In this document: piece after piece, positions 11,140 through 21,449 of the stretch
Layout of the letters: each line of letters starts with the position of its first letter
How positions within the stretch are numbered: position 1 is the stretch's first letter
From: Topomyia yanbarensis
Lineage: Eukaryota; Arthropoda; Insecta; Diptera; Culicidae
Assembly: GCF_030247195.1 (NCBI RefSeq)
Contig: NC_080671.1
Span: 101,915,845-101,979,844 of the forward strand
Direction: 5' to 3'
Length of the DNA stretch: 64,000 nucleotides
The notes under the pieces: generated by a model
Told to the model about the DNA's origin: nothing
Databases searched by the model: none
What the model saw: only the letters and a program-made list of their open reading frames with translations
Translations under genes and position numbers: made by a program

Positions 11140-11255
11140 TTTGACGGCAAGGTTAGAATCGTTTCATAGGATTCTTGTCCTTAATCACAAGATAGTTATT
11201 AGAACGAATATATAATGACAAAAGAATTGAATTGGCAAATTTATTTTATTAACTT
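11140..11255. repeat. Imperfect direct repeat right of the LOA LINE
   Basis: It is the partner of 5040-5175, sharing AGAATCGTTTCATAGGATTC, ATCACA, ATAGTTAT and ACGAATATATAATG. The two copies bracket the LINE in direct orientation. Confidence 0.5.
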
Positions 11256-11826
11256 GTCTTAAATGTGTGCTGGTTAATGAACAATTCTGTATTTTTTACC
11301 AGTGGACAATAACATTAAAAGTAACAACGTAATGCGTGTGTGCCCTGAAAAATGATGCAATATTGATACGATGAAATAAATTCGCACGTGGTGTTCGCTA
11401 GTCATGCTGCATTTTCATGGTAACAATGGTCGTGTCTTGTACACAACCCTCTAATCTTTTTAACAAATTTATCTGGATGGTAAAAGAACGATAATCTCAG
11501 AACAATTATCCTGCACTGCCTTGAATACGATGGTTATGGGAAATATGAGCAACATTGATTTCGAAACTGATGGTAGATGAATCAAAGCGTTGTCGGTTAA
11601 GAAAGTTATAAAATACTCATAGTTCCATGAAACTCTCAGTTTATACTAACTTAGAAGTTGAAAAATTTCTTCTTAGAATAATACAATAAAAAGACCTCAG
11701 AATTTAACCAAATACAGCGGCTTAAGCCAAAGAAAAATGTAATCAACAAAGTGATGTCGTCAATTAGCAACACCGCAGTTTGCAAAATGAACGAAAACAA
11801 AAACAGAAAAAAAATCGCAAACCTAC
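11256..11826. other. AT-rich noncoding DNA, probably Sfmbt intron
   Basis: No exon-like sequence is seen. On the minus strand the stretch begins with the GTAGGT donor of the second Sfmbt coding exon, so it should be the start of intron 3 counting the leader exon. The next coding exon, expected to encode the FCS zinc finger, is not found anywhere between here and the left edge. Confidence 0.6.
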
Positions 11827-12583
11827 CCATTCCATCGCGCTGAATCGGAATCACCGACGGATCGATATCGCCCTTGTAGGCAATCGGCGTTTTCAGTACC
11901 AACCCGGGCCGTTTGACAGGTTTGATTTTCTTGTTCGGAAAGCGTATCGCTGCGCCACTCGTTTCACCACCGGTGTGTCCACCGCCACCAGCTGCCGCTG
12001 CTGCAGCGGCCGCCGCTATCTGATGGGCGTATCCCGAAACTTTGACTCCATCGTGCATGGGCGGACTGGACGAGTCATCGTCGTTCGCACATCCGTCGAA
12101 GTCGAGAAAGTTGCCCTGCGGTTGCAGCAGCTGCGCTTCGTTCATCAGCTTGTATGTCAGCAGATTTTCCTGTCCAGTTACCGACAGGAACTCACTGTTG
12201 GCTTCCACCATTCGTTGGTATTGTTCGTACGTTTGCATAGCGTGCTCCTCGTCGTTCAGACCGTCGTCATCGTCGTCGTCGTCAACCATGCGAGTGGCAC
12301 CGACAGGATCATCCGAATCGTGCGCTCCAATTCCACTTCCACCGGGTACACCGCCAGCTCCGGTCAGCTGCCCAGCAAGACCGCTTTGCTCTAGAAAACT
12401 ATAGTTCCCTAAACTGAGCTGCTGCTGCAGTTGCAACTGTTGCTGCTGTAGATTGAACAGTTCCGGATTGGTGATGGCTAGTTCGGAGTTCGGCATCGTG
12501 GCCAGGCCACCTGTCGGTGTGGGAATCGCAGTCACATGGCCGCTGTAGTCACCGATCAGTGGCCCGATGGCCGGATTCATGTC
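11827..12583 (-). CDS. Sfmbt: Sfmbt-like Polycomb protein, second coding exon
   Basis: The exon encodes residues 46 to about 297 of a Polycomb-group protein. It opens DMNPAIGPLIGDYSG after a TTGTATTCAG acceptor and ends ...RDGM plus one base before GTAGGT. A glutamine/leucine-rich tract, a run of seven aspartates (DDDDDDDGLNDEE), an alanine/glycine run (nine Ala, four Gly) and a basic segment FPNKKIKPVKRPGLVLKTPI follow in order. The final PGLVLKTPIAYKGDIDPSVI stretch matches what I recall of the conserved sequence before the FCS zinc finger of Drosophila Sfmbt. In flies Sfmbt partners Pho in PhoRC at Polycomb response elements. The zinc finger, four MBT repeats and SAM domain are outside the window. 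The identification is from memory of the family. Confidence 0.75.
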
Positions 12584-12965
12584 CTGAATACAACAAAAAC
12601 CGACCGGATGTGATGGTTCGGGGAGTGTGTGTGTGTGTTTGTGAAATGTTGATATTTCCGGACGAAAATTGGCCAATAAAAAACCAAAAATGAAAAAGAG
12701 AAAAAAACAAAAAACAAAATTAGACGAAAAACCAAACAAAAACCACTACTGAACGTAAGACAGCAAGTGAATGAAGGTTTGGGTTGTGGGAGAGATTGCC
12801 GAGGGGGTAAAACGAGCAATTTGAACCATTTTGATATACGACGATTTCGATCATAGGTCGTCACACAGCCAGCTGTTTGGTTCTTGTCGTTTTGGAAGAA
12901 AAATACGAGTACGGCATTCCCATTTTGCCTTGATTTCGGATCGTTTCACTTCAAATGATACGTAC
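12584..12965 (-). other. Sfmbt intron 2
   Basis: It is bounded on the minus strand by ATG|GTACGTATC and TTGTATTCAG|GAC and joins the two coding exons in phase 0. It contains only simple T-rich and GT-rich sequence. Confidence 0.7.
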
Positions 12966-13123
12966 CATCGATGAAGCTTGCTGCGTGATATCATCCATTA
13001 CTGCTGGTACCGGTTGACCGTACAGATTCGACAGGTTTTCATCCAGTGGCGAGGCGAACTGTCCCATCCAAACCATAGTACTTAGTTCTTGCGGATTCAT
13101 ACTAGGTATTACTTGGTTGAAAA
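12966..13123 (-). CDS. Sfmbt: Sfmbt-like Polycomb protein, first coding exon
   Basis: The acceptor TTCTTCTTTCAG precedes 23 untranslated bases and then the ATG at 13098-13100. The 45 codons read MNPQELSTMVWMGQFASPL through ...QQASSM, ending at a GTACGT donor. The MNP(Q/S)EL..(M)VWM start resembles the N-terminus of Drosophila Sfmbt as I remember it, which is why I place the start here. The frame stays open upstream through the acceptor (VFNQVIPS). Spliced to the leader exon at 34.7 kb it would extend in frame to an ATG there, so a 10-residue longer N-terminus is possible. Confidence 0.75.
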
Positions 13124-13362
13124 CTGAAAGAAGAATAAAGAGTAAGGGGTTAGTTTTTATTGTCATTTCTTGTACAGCGATAGTTGTCAAATTTTTTAGG
13201 TGATTTGCCTATTTTAAAAATAAGTGCAAGAATATTTCTACAATGCTATATTACTCCCTAAGAAGAATTTCATCAACACACAGAATCTTTTCACCTACGG
13301 GATATCGTAAGGTAGAAGTCGTTTATTAATGTGTTCACAAGTAGTGTTTCCAATTTTGGACT

Positions 13363-13424
13363 TAACGTCAGCCCGGTGTATTGGTCAAGTGCCGTGGTTC
13401 TGAAGAGACGAAATCGAAACGCAA
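13363..13424 (+). ncRNA. Hammerhead ribozyme-like repeat, degraded copy
   Basis: A cleavage-site triplet GTC ends at 13369. Helix I follows: AGCC pairs with GGTT, then CGG with CCG across one bulged T. The core CTGAAGA lies at 13400-13406, where position 7 is free in hammerheads. Helix II is reduced to GA/TC, then GAAA at 13416-13419. Helix III is ACG/CGT with mismatches beyond. The upstream TCACAA, GTGTTTCCAATTTTGGA sequence is shared with the copies at 33.2 and 35.6 kb. It is probably inactive. Confidence 0.5.
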
Positions 13425-13449
13425 ACACCTGGATTAATTTTTAGCAATG

Positions 13450-14560
13450 TTTTTGAAGGCAAATTTAATATAAATGGACGCCACTCTCAGCCAGATAGTG
13501 TTGAGTCTGCCCAGAAGTTAACGACCTCTTCCAAGTTTGCGCTACATCTAGTCGCCGTCTTTTATCAGCTTTCCGATGCCAGAATGTTTGTACACTTGTT
13601 ACACTTCCTGGGTTAGGCGTTTACGCCATCCTCCATTTTCTACTAAATCCATAGTAAATATATTTTGTGGCGTGTGTCCTGTCGCCTCGTATGCGCACAA
13701 CTTAAAAGGTAAAAAGCCCTCTTCCACTGCTCTGCAACGTTCAACGTTCATGATTTCAATGTCGTCCGCGTAGCCAACAAGCATGTGGGGTCTCATGATG
13801 ATGGTTCCGTTCTTTTGCACATCACACCTTCGTATCGCACTGTCGAGCGTTATGTTGGACAATAGAATCGAGAATGCATCGTCCTAATTCAATCCTAATC
13901 CTAATCTAAGCGAGTCGGTTTTCTCTCCACCTTTTTTGACGCTTGCTTTTGGTTTATTCAGCGCCATAGGAATTAGCTTAATCTTTGGCATAATCAGTTT
14001 TGTCGAAAATCCATGTTCAAACATTACCGGCCAGTTTGTTTCGTTATCTCGAGTCATACGATATGTTCAACAGATCTACAAACAGATCGTGAGTCCGCCA
14101 GTTGCATTCCCGAAATCAAGCCAGAACTTGTCGCAGAGTAAATCTCTGGTGCATCGTTGATCCTCGTCTCTCCTCGAAACTCACTTTGGTATTCGACGAC
14201 AAAGGTTTCAGCCAACGGGCGTAGTCTGCTAAACAGAATACGGGAGAGAAGCTTAGAGGCTATATTGCGGATCGTTTGGCCTCGATAGTTGTTATAGTTG
14301 AATCGCCCTTCTAAGGGCATCTGGGACCAACATTTGTGGTGCAAAACGCTCGTCGGAAAAGAAACGATTGAAAGCTTGTCGAAAAACAGAGCTCCATTCA
14401 ATGATACACAAGATGATAACCCGGATTTTTTGTCCGCAGCTCATTCACATGCTTCCAGAACGGCTTATGCGTAGATTTCAGCTGATGTTCCAGGTTTTGC
14501 AGGTGTCTGAAGAAGGTGCGTTTGTATTCGCGGTTGAATTGACAGTAATGGTTTGGTAAA
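13450..14560 (-). mobile_element. RTE-type LINE fragment, reverse transcriptase
   Basis: The minus-strand frames give an RT in pieces. YRGQTIRNIASKLLSRILFS, then LRPLAETFVVEYQSEFRGET lie at about 14150-14300. NITLDSAIRRCDVQKNGTII and motif C as VGYADDIEIMN, followed by an AVEEGFLPFKL block, lie at about 13680-13860. These blocks parallel those of the RTE-like element at 16931-20274 but differ enough to be another family member. Frameshifts, and a gap between the fingers and motif C, show it is a decayed truncated copy. Confidence 0.75.
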
Positions 14561-15521
14561 TTCTATTTATTTGTTGATGTATCAACACCAACAGAATGGT
14601 GGTTCTTAGTCTTGTATTTTATGTTGTGAAAATTTCTTTTATGCAGTTTGTTTGGAAGTTTTTAATCGAGCTAGGGATCGTGGACACCATCGAGCACCCA
14701 ATGTAGTGGGGGAATGATAACGCACACAAAGCTTCTGCACAATAGGGAGCCCAATCGCGAACGCCTTAGAAAGCAGAGGTCCAATGTACGTCTCTTCTCG
14801 TTGATGACATTATTGATTCACAAAAGAGTGGCGCTACTGAAGCTGACCAGAATACAACTGGAGTTGATGATAAGCGCAGATTGTTCAAAATACAGTGGTG
14901 TGATGTGATGTGATCACCGCAAGGGTTATGGCAGCGGCTAGCAAATGACTTTCAATTTATAAGAAGGTCCCAAAAGGATTGGATCGATAAGCAGAAGTTC
15001 TTATGCGCACTCCACAGGGTATCTTCTTCCAACAAAAAAATCCAGACGTTTGAATAGCGACATTTGCAATACTCTTTAAAGTACTGACTGATGGTATGTG
15101 TGAGAAGAGCGCGTCAAACTCACCGTACCGTGACAGATAAGAATATTAACAACAAACTACATAGTGCCAAACAATTGGGAACTCAGTGCAGACATTATTA
15201 TCTTCTGACTAGAGACAGGCAATCCACGTACCTTAATCCATGATACAATTAGTATGAAGCCCTGATGCACCTTCCCGGCTCAAATAATGCAATAGATATC
15301 ATTTAAAAAATGCATCTAACGATGGATCTAATTTATAATATAGCAATAAAAGAAGGGTGTCCCCAAAGAGAACTTGGCCCTAAACCCACATTGAACATTA
15401 TTTGACAATGAAATAAGTAGGTAAAATAAAGGTCGCCAAGTTAAGTACAAAATTGGATCACAATGTAGCTCAACTAAAAAGAAAATATTATTATGTTTTA
15501 ATTGCCGCAAGGTTCTACTGT
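14561..15521. other. Noncoding stretch
   Basis: I see no gene or element that I can name in this stretch. Confidence 0.5.
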
Positions 15522-15792
15522 ATCGATTTTGTTGGCTATTTCGGCAAATTTAAGACTAAGAGAAATAAAAGCAATGAAATTGAAAGACGGATAGGTATTC
15601 TAGAGTGAATCAGTTATAAACTTAGAACGGAAAACTAGGACTAGGCAGGCTCATATGGACATGATCGAAAGGAAATGTGAAGAGTCTTTTGCCTTCTGCT
15701 CAGTAGGAGTTGGGCAAGTCTACCGCATGGTCATTTAGAACATAACTCATCATGATGAGTTAAATTTGCCGAAAATAGCCAACAAAATCGAT
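15522..15792. mobile_element. MITE with ~31-bp near-perfect inverted ends
   Basis: The left arm starts ATCGATTTTGTTGGCTATTT (15522-15553). The right arm (15761-15792) is its reverse complement over about 31 bases with one mismatch at most. The 271-base unit has no coding capacity. No clear target duplication is seen. Confidence 0.75.
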
Positions 15793-16090
15793 AAAAAGAA
15801 AATCGTATCCGTAGTTTCTAGGTGATATAATCACTGTAATACTGCATTTGTGGAAAAGCCCCCAGACCACATAAAGGTACAGTATCATGCCGAGTGCCTA
15901 ATTAAATAATCTAAATCTTGGAATAATAACCAATCGATTACTAAACTTAGATAAATGCGGTAGCTTAACGAGGCCGACAATTCTTTTTTTAAGGTACATG
16001 ACGTGTTCATGGGGAAAGAGAAAGCCGTATTTAGGGGCGGCCTGCTCCCCTCTTATGTTAGTAAAGGAAAAAGGTAGGAAGTGGGACACA
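15793..16090. other. Noncoding stretch
   Basis: AT-rich sequence with no assignment. Confidence 0.4.
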
Positions 16091-16330
16091 TATTGTAAAA
16101 TTTTGTAAAATTGACATTCTCGTTGGCTGGTTGATGATTGTGGGGGATATGCACACTTTATTGTAGTGCTTTCCAGCCTGCAATCGCAGGGGCGAGGGGA
16201 GGGTCGATATTTCGGATGATTATTAGCACTCCGATTCTGTTATGATATTCTTGTAACGCGTGTCATGATGTTCTGGATGGGCGGAAGGGTATGCATCGTA
16301 GACTCGTGAAAGGGAAAGGTTGACGAGGTT

Positions 16331-16917
16331 CTACTGTGAATGAGAGGGGAAAGTGTATTCAACTTGGACATCAATAGTTTTCAAAAAGATGTAGATAAGG
16401 AAAATGTAGGGGTGGTCACGGCTTGCCAGGACGTCCCGGACTGGCACATAGGGTGATATACCTCGGGCCCGAAGGGAATCTATTAGTTGGGACCTGGCAA
16501 CACAGTACTCTGCGCACAGCCAAACAACGTGCTCGATGTCGTGATATCCGTTCTCATAAACACAATGATTACTGTCAGCAAGCCTTATACGACGGAGATG
16601 CGCATCAGACGTGTAATGGTTGGACATGAGCCTTGACATCGTACGGATAAAGTCCCGGTTCACATCCAAGCCCTTAAACCAAGCATTCGTTGATACCTTC
16701 GGGATAATGGAATGTAGCCACCGTCCCAGGTGCCCATTGCTCCATGAAGTTTGCCAACTATCGAGCGTCCTCTGACGAGAGATACTGAAAAATTCATTGA
16801 AGCAAATTGGTCTTTCGTAAGCGTCGCCTATCTTGGCTAAAGAGTCCGCCTTCTCATTGCCCGCAATAGAGCAATGTGACGGGACCCAAACCAAGGTAAT
16901 CTGGTAAGATTTTTCAG
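16331..16917 (-). pseudogene. I-clade LINE ORF2: second half of RNase H and C-terminus
   Basis: The frame begins VWVPSHCSIAGNEKADSLA, the C-terminal RNase H block, and continues into a Cys/His region (ADSNHCVYENGYHDIEHVVWLC), as found at the C-terminus of I-clade ORF2 proteins. It ends at a normal stop at 16331. Upstream, LSEKSYQITL joins it to the part of RNase H beyond the RTE insertion. The frame is intact for 187 codons, so the decay here is recent. Confidence 0.85.
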
Positions 16918-16930
16918 ATAAAGCACTCAG

Positions 16931-19900
16931 TTATTTATTTATTTATTAACAGATTAAGGCCGAAGTGGCCTGTGCCGTATACAAAAGATTCCTCTATTCC
17001 ACTCGGTCCATGGCCGCGCGTCGCCAGCCACGCAGTCTGCGAAGGGTCCGCAAATCGTCTTCCACCTGGTTGATCCATCGTGCTCGCTGCGCGCCACGTC
17101 TTCTTGTACCGGTCGGATTGCAATTGAGAACCGTTTTCACCGGGCTATTGTCCGACATTCTGGCTACGTGCCCGGCTCATTGTAGTCGTCCGATTTTCGC
17201 GGTATGACAGATGGGCGGCTCCCCCAACAGCTGATGCAACTCATGGTTCATTCGCCGTCTCCATGTGCCGTCTTCCATCTGCACTCCACCGTAGATGGTA
17301 CGCAGCACTTTCCGTTCGAAGACACCAAGTGCGCGTTGGTCCCCCACGAGCATGGTCCAGGTCTCGTGCCCGTAGAGAACTACCGGTCTAATCGGCGTCT
17401 TGTAGATGGTCAACTTCGTACGACGGCGAACTCTGTTCGACCGAAGTGTCTTGCGGAGGCCAAAGTAAGCACGATTTCCTGCCACGATGCGTCTACGAAT
17501 CTCTCTGCTGGTATCATTGTCGGTAGTCACCAGTGAGCCCTTCAACCACCTCGATTTCGTCGCCACCGATGCAAACTCGAAGCGGGCGGTTCTCATTCTC
17601 TTCTCGTGAACCTCTTCCTATCATGTACTTTGTCTTCGACGTGTTGATGGCAAGTCCGACGCGCTTGGCTTCTCTTTTCAGTCTGATGTAGGCTTCCTCC
17701 ATCTTCTCAAAGTTTCGTGCAATAATATCAACGTCATCGGCGAAGCCAAGTAGCTGAACGGCTTTGTGAAAATCGTACCACTCGTGTCGATCCCTGCTCT
17801 TCTTATTACACCTTCCAGCGCGATGTTGAATAACAGACACGAGACCATCACCTTGCCGTAACCCTCTGCGTGATTCGAAGGGACTCGAGAGCGTCCCTGA
17901 GACACGTACTACGCACATCACCCGATCCATCGTCGCCTTCACTAATCGCGTCAGTTTGTCCGGGAATCCGTACTCGTGCATAATCTGCCATAGCTGATCT
18001 CGATCGATAGTGTCGTATGCGGCTTTGAAGTCGATGAACAAATGATGTGTGGGCACATTGTACTCGCGGCATTTCTGCAGTACCTGACGAAGAGCGAACA
18101 CCTGGTCCGTGGTAAATCGTTCGCTCATGAAACCCGCCTGGTACTGTCCCACGAACTCTCTTGCAATTGGTGATAGTCGACGGCATAGTATTTGGGAGAG
18201 TACCTTGTAGGCGGCGTTCAGCAGGGTGATTGCTCGGTAATTACAGCAATCCAGCTTGTCGCCCTTTTTGTAGATAGGACACACGACACCTTCCATCCAC
18301 TCCTCCGGTAAAATCTCCTCCTCCCAAATCTTGGTAATCACCCAGTGCAACGCTTTAGCCAGTGGCTCGCCACCGTGTTTTAGCAGCTCGCTTGGTATTT
18401 GGTCAACCCCAGCGGCTTTATTATTTTTGAGCCGGCTAATCTCCTCCTGGATTTCTTGGAGATCCGGAGCCGGTAGTGTAATGTCTTCCGCGCGTGCTCC
18501 CAGGTGCGTTACCGTGCCATCCTCGTCGTCTGCTGCATCGCCGTTCAGGTGTTCTTCGTAGTGCTGCCGCCACCTCTGGATCACCTCACACTGGTCCGTG
18601 AGAAGATTCCCGTTTGTATCTCTGCACATGTCGGCCTGTGGTACGTGGCCCCTGCGCGAGCGGTTCAACTTCTCGTAGAATTTCCGTGTGTCTTTAGCGC
18701 GGTACAGCTGCTCCATCGCTTCGCGATCTCGGTCTTCCTGCTGGTGCTTTTTGGTCCGGAAAACCGAGTTCTGCCTGTTCCGTGCCTGTTTATATCGCGC
18801 CTCGTTCGCCCTCGTGCGGTGTTGCAGCATTCTGGCCCATGCTGCATTCTTCTCTTCGACTAACTGCTCGCATTCGCCGTCGTACCAGTCGCTTCTTCGG
18901 TCCGAGCCCACCGTACCTAGTGCAGTGGCTGCGGTGCTACCTATGGCGGATCGGATATCTCTCCAGCCATCTTCAAGGGCAACTGCGCCTAGCTGCTCTT
19001 CCGTTGATAGTGCCACTTCCAACTGCTGCGCGTATTCTTGAGCCACTCTGCCATCTTGTAGCCGCTCGATGTTTAGCCGCGGCGTTCGGCTTCGACGAGA
19101 GCTATGCACTGTCGAAAGTTTTGAGCGCAAGCATACTGCAACCAGGTGGTGGTCCGAATCTATATTCGCACTGCGATAAGTGCGGACGTTTGTGATGTCC
19201 GAGAAGAATCTACCGTCGATAAGAACGTGGTCGATTTGATTTTTTGTTACTTGGTCCGGTGATCTCCAGGTGACTTTGTGGATATCTTTGCGAGGGAAGA
19301 ATGTGCTTCGGATTACCATTCCACGGGAGGCTGCGAAGTTCACACATCGTTGGCCGTTGTCATTTGATACGGAATGCAGGCTGTTAGGCCCGATCACCAG
19401 TCTGTACATTCCCTCCCTTCCTACCTGTGCGTTCATGTCGCCGATGACAATTTTCACGTCTCGCAGAGGGCAACCGTCGTATGTCTGCTCCAGCTGCATG
19501 TAGAACGCTTCTTTCTCGTCGTCGGGTCTCCCTTCGTGTGGGCAGTGCACGTTGATGATGCTGTAGTTGAAGAAACGGCCTTTGATCCTCAACTTGCCCA
19601 TCCTTGCGTTGATCGGCTGCCACCCGATCACACGTTGGCGCATCTTGCCCAGCACTATGAAGCCGGTTCCCAGCTCGTTGGCTGTACCACAGCTCTAGTA
19701 GAAGGTAGCCGCTCGATGCCCGCTTTTCCACACCTTCTGTCCCGTCCAGCAAAGTTCCTGCAGCGCCACGATATCGAAGTTGCGGGGGTGTAGCTCGTCG
19801 TAGATTATCCTGTCACATCCTGCGAAGCCGAGTGATCTGCAGTTCCATGTTCCGAGTTTCCAATCGTGATCCTTTATTCGTCGCCTGGGTCGTTGCCGAT

Positions 19901-20274
19901 TGTTCTGGGTCGTATTCTCTTCTGTATTGTTCGTTATGTGGGTTTTTTAAGGGGCGGCTTATAGGGCCTACGCCAACCACCTGTCTCGCCGGTGGGCCAT
20001 CGTGCCAGGACTGCTTAAGGTCCCATCTGGACACCAGGACAGGTTTACACCTTCCGAAGAAGGGTAACCCCCCCTTCCCTGTCAGCATACGACCAAAGTT
20101 CCCACCGGGGTTGGTTACCCGATCTTCACTAAGGTTACTCGTATCCCAATCGACGCCACGGGGGGGGGGGCAGGGCTAGAAGTTACTGGGCAGGAAGCTA
20201 AGGACCGCAAGTGGGGTCTATTTTATGCCTTCAGGTACAAGAGGCTTACGCACTGCCCAGTCATTGCCGACCAA
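16931..20274 (-). mobile_element. RTE/JAM1-like LINE, nearly full length, nested in the I-clade LINE
   Basis: A 13-bp target-site duplication ATAAAGCACTCAG lies at 16918-16930 and 20275-20287 and fixes both ends of this 3344-base insertion. On the minus strand it runs from a leader of about 400 bases through endonuclease and RT to a 3' end GGCCACTTCGGCCTTAATCT followed by TAAATAAATAAATAA. A short-unit tail instead of poly(A) and the absence of RNase H fit the RTE clade. I am confident it is a LINE and moderately so of the clade. Confidence 0.88.
17000..19860 (-). pseudogene. RTE-like ORF2 polyprotein: endonuclease and reverse transcriptase
   Basis: The endonuclease starts near 19860 with LGTWNCRSLGF, then ALQELCWTGQ. 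A TAG at 19695-19697 interrupts it. The main frame of 713 codons (17514-19655) holds INVHCPHEG, VIGDMNAQVGREG, SQID-type KNQIDHVLIDGRFF and NIDSDHHLV of the endonuclease. RT follows with GVVCPIYKKGDKLDCCNYRA, motif A in FIDFKAAYDTIDR, GLRQGD, and LLGFADDVDII with the catalytic Asp pair intact. Between GLRQGD and FADD the reading is out of frame (about 17860-17775) and then returns, so two small compensating indels are present. Beyond 17514 another frameshift leads into 17177-17596 (RRIVAGNRAYFGLRKTL, MEDGTWRRRMNHEL). Confidence 0.85.
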
Positions 20275-20287
20275 ATAAAGCACTCAG

Positions 20288-20960
20288 ATATTCCCGTATT
20301 TTCCCCCCAGAAAATACGATGAGTGCTTCCCAGGTTTCGCCGCACGGATGGCCTCAATGGAGCTGAGACTGTCCGACGCGATGAAGTAATGGTCTGCGGG
20401 CAGGGTGTCAATGATCTCGAGAGTACACTGAATGGCAGCTAATTCTGCGACGTAAATTGAAGCAGGATCATTGAGTTTGAATGAGGCAGCAAGATTTTCG
20501 TTGAAGATACCGAAGCCTGTGGACCCGTCGAGAATTGATCCGTCAGTGTAGAACATTTTGCTGCAGTTGACTTGATGGTATTTATTATAAAAATTACTTG
20601 GGACCACTTGTGGGCGAATGTGATCCGGGATTCCACAAATCTCTTCCTTCATGGATGTGTCGAAAAATGCAAGAGATGAGCACGGTTAACGTTATACGAA
20701 GATGAATTGATGTTCTGTGTCATGTAATCGAAGTACAAGGACATGAATCGGGTCTGAGAATTAAGCTCGACAAGCCTTTCGCAATTTGCAATCACCAATG
20801 GGTTCAAAATATCGCATCGAATGAGCAATCGATATGAGAGGTCCCAGAATCGATTTTTTAGTGGGAAAGACGCCCGCCAGTACTCTTAACTCATCGTATG
20901 GGGCAATGTTGGGGATAATACTTCTGCAGTTCCACTGTAAAACAGTGATCAGATCCGTGA
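20288..20960 (-). pseudogene. I-clade LINE ORF2: endonuclease start fused to RT tail and RNase H
   Basis: The minus strand begins with the endonuclease entry ITVLQWNCRSIIPNI (about 20960-20910). It then passes without RT into RVLAGVFPTKKSILGPLISI-type sequence of the RT C-terminus and a short IANCERLVEL stretch. The first half of RNase H follows: CSKMFYTDGSILDGSTGFGI with catalytic Asp, SIYVAELAAIQ with Glu, FIASDSLSSIEAI with Asp (about 20570-20340). More than 1.5 kb of ORF2 is therefore deleted at about 20870. The domain continues on the other side of the RTE insertion. Confidence 0.75.
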
Positions 20961-21449
20961 TTCCGTTCAATAAGTTAGCCATCGAAGGATACGATTGCTG
21001 CAAGGAGGGGCCATTATTCATGTTACTGTTGATAGAATAGCAACCAGCAAGCTTTTCAGAGAATCGGAAATGTTGAAAGCTGTGAATATCCAGTCCACAA
21101 TGACAGAAAATTTAAGGGATCCCGTTTTTGGTAGTTTCTGACTGTAAAATGTGAGGACTTGAGATTTTTGGTGCTTCGGGTAGTGCTGGGAACTCCTGGT
21201 TTTATCTTAATTTTCCAAAACCAGGAGGTATTATCTTCGGATTTGTAGCAACACTTCCAGTTGATGGATTATTTTTAATTTATACCCTTGTTTGGGACAA
21301 TCTAAGACCCTTACGTGGAACTTCGGGTGAGTTTGGATTAGGTCTTTTCCTAGTGTTTCCAAGTGAAGCCAAAGAATGCCCCTCGCAAGGGTCGTTAGAG
21401 GCGTTATCGTCAGTTGGCAAGAGAGCGTATGGGTTTTCTTTTTTTCTTT

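Noticed and set aside
11780..12404. Long plus-strand open frames opposite Sfmbt exon
   Set aside because: Antisense shadows of a G/C-rich coding exon; the minus-strand protein has conserved Sfmbt-like sequence and matching splice sites.
18331..19793. Several plus-strand open frames of 76-139 codons
   Set aside because: Shadows of the RTE-like ORF2 on the minus strand.
20180..20274. HDV-like ribozyme at the 5' end of the RTE-like LINE
   Set aside because: A GACTGGGCAG/CTGCCCAGT pairing exists, but it does not begin at the element's first base and the nested double-pseudoknot pattern could not be built.
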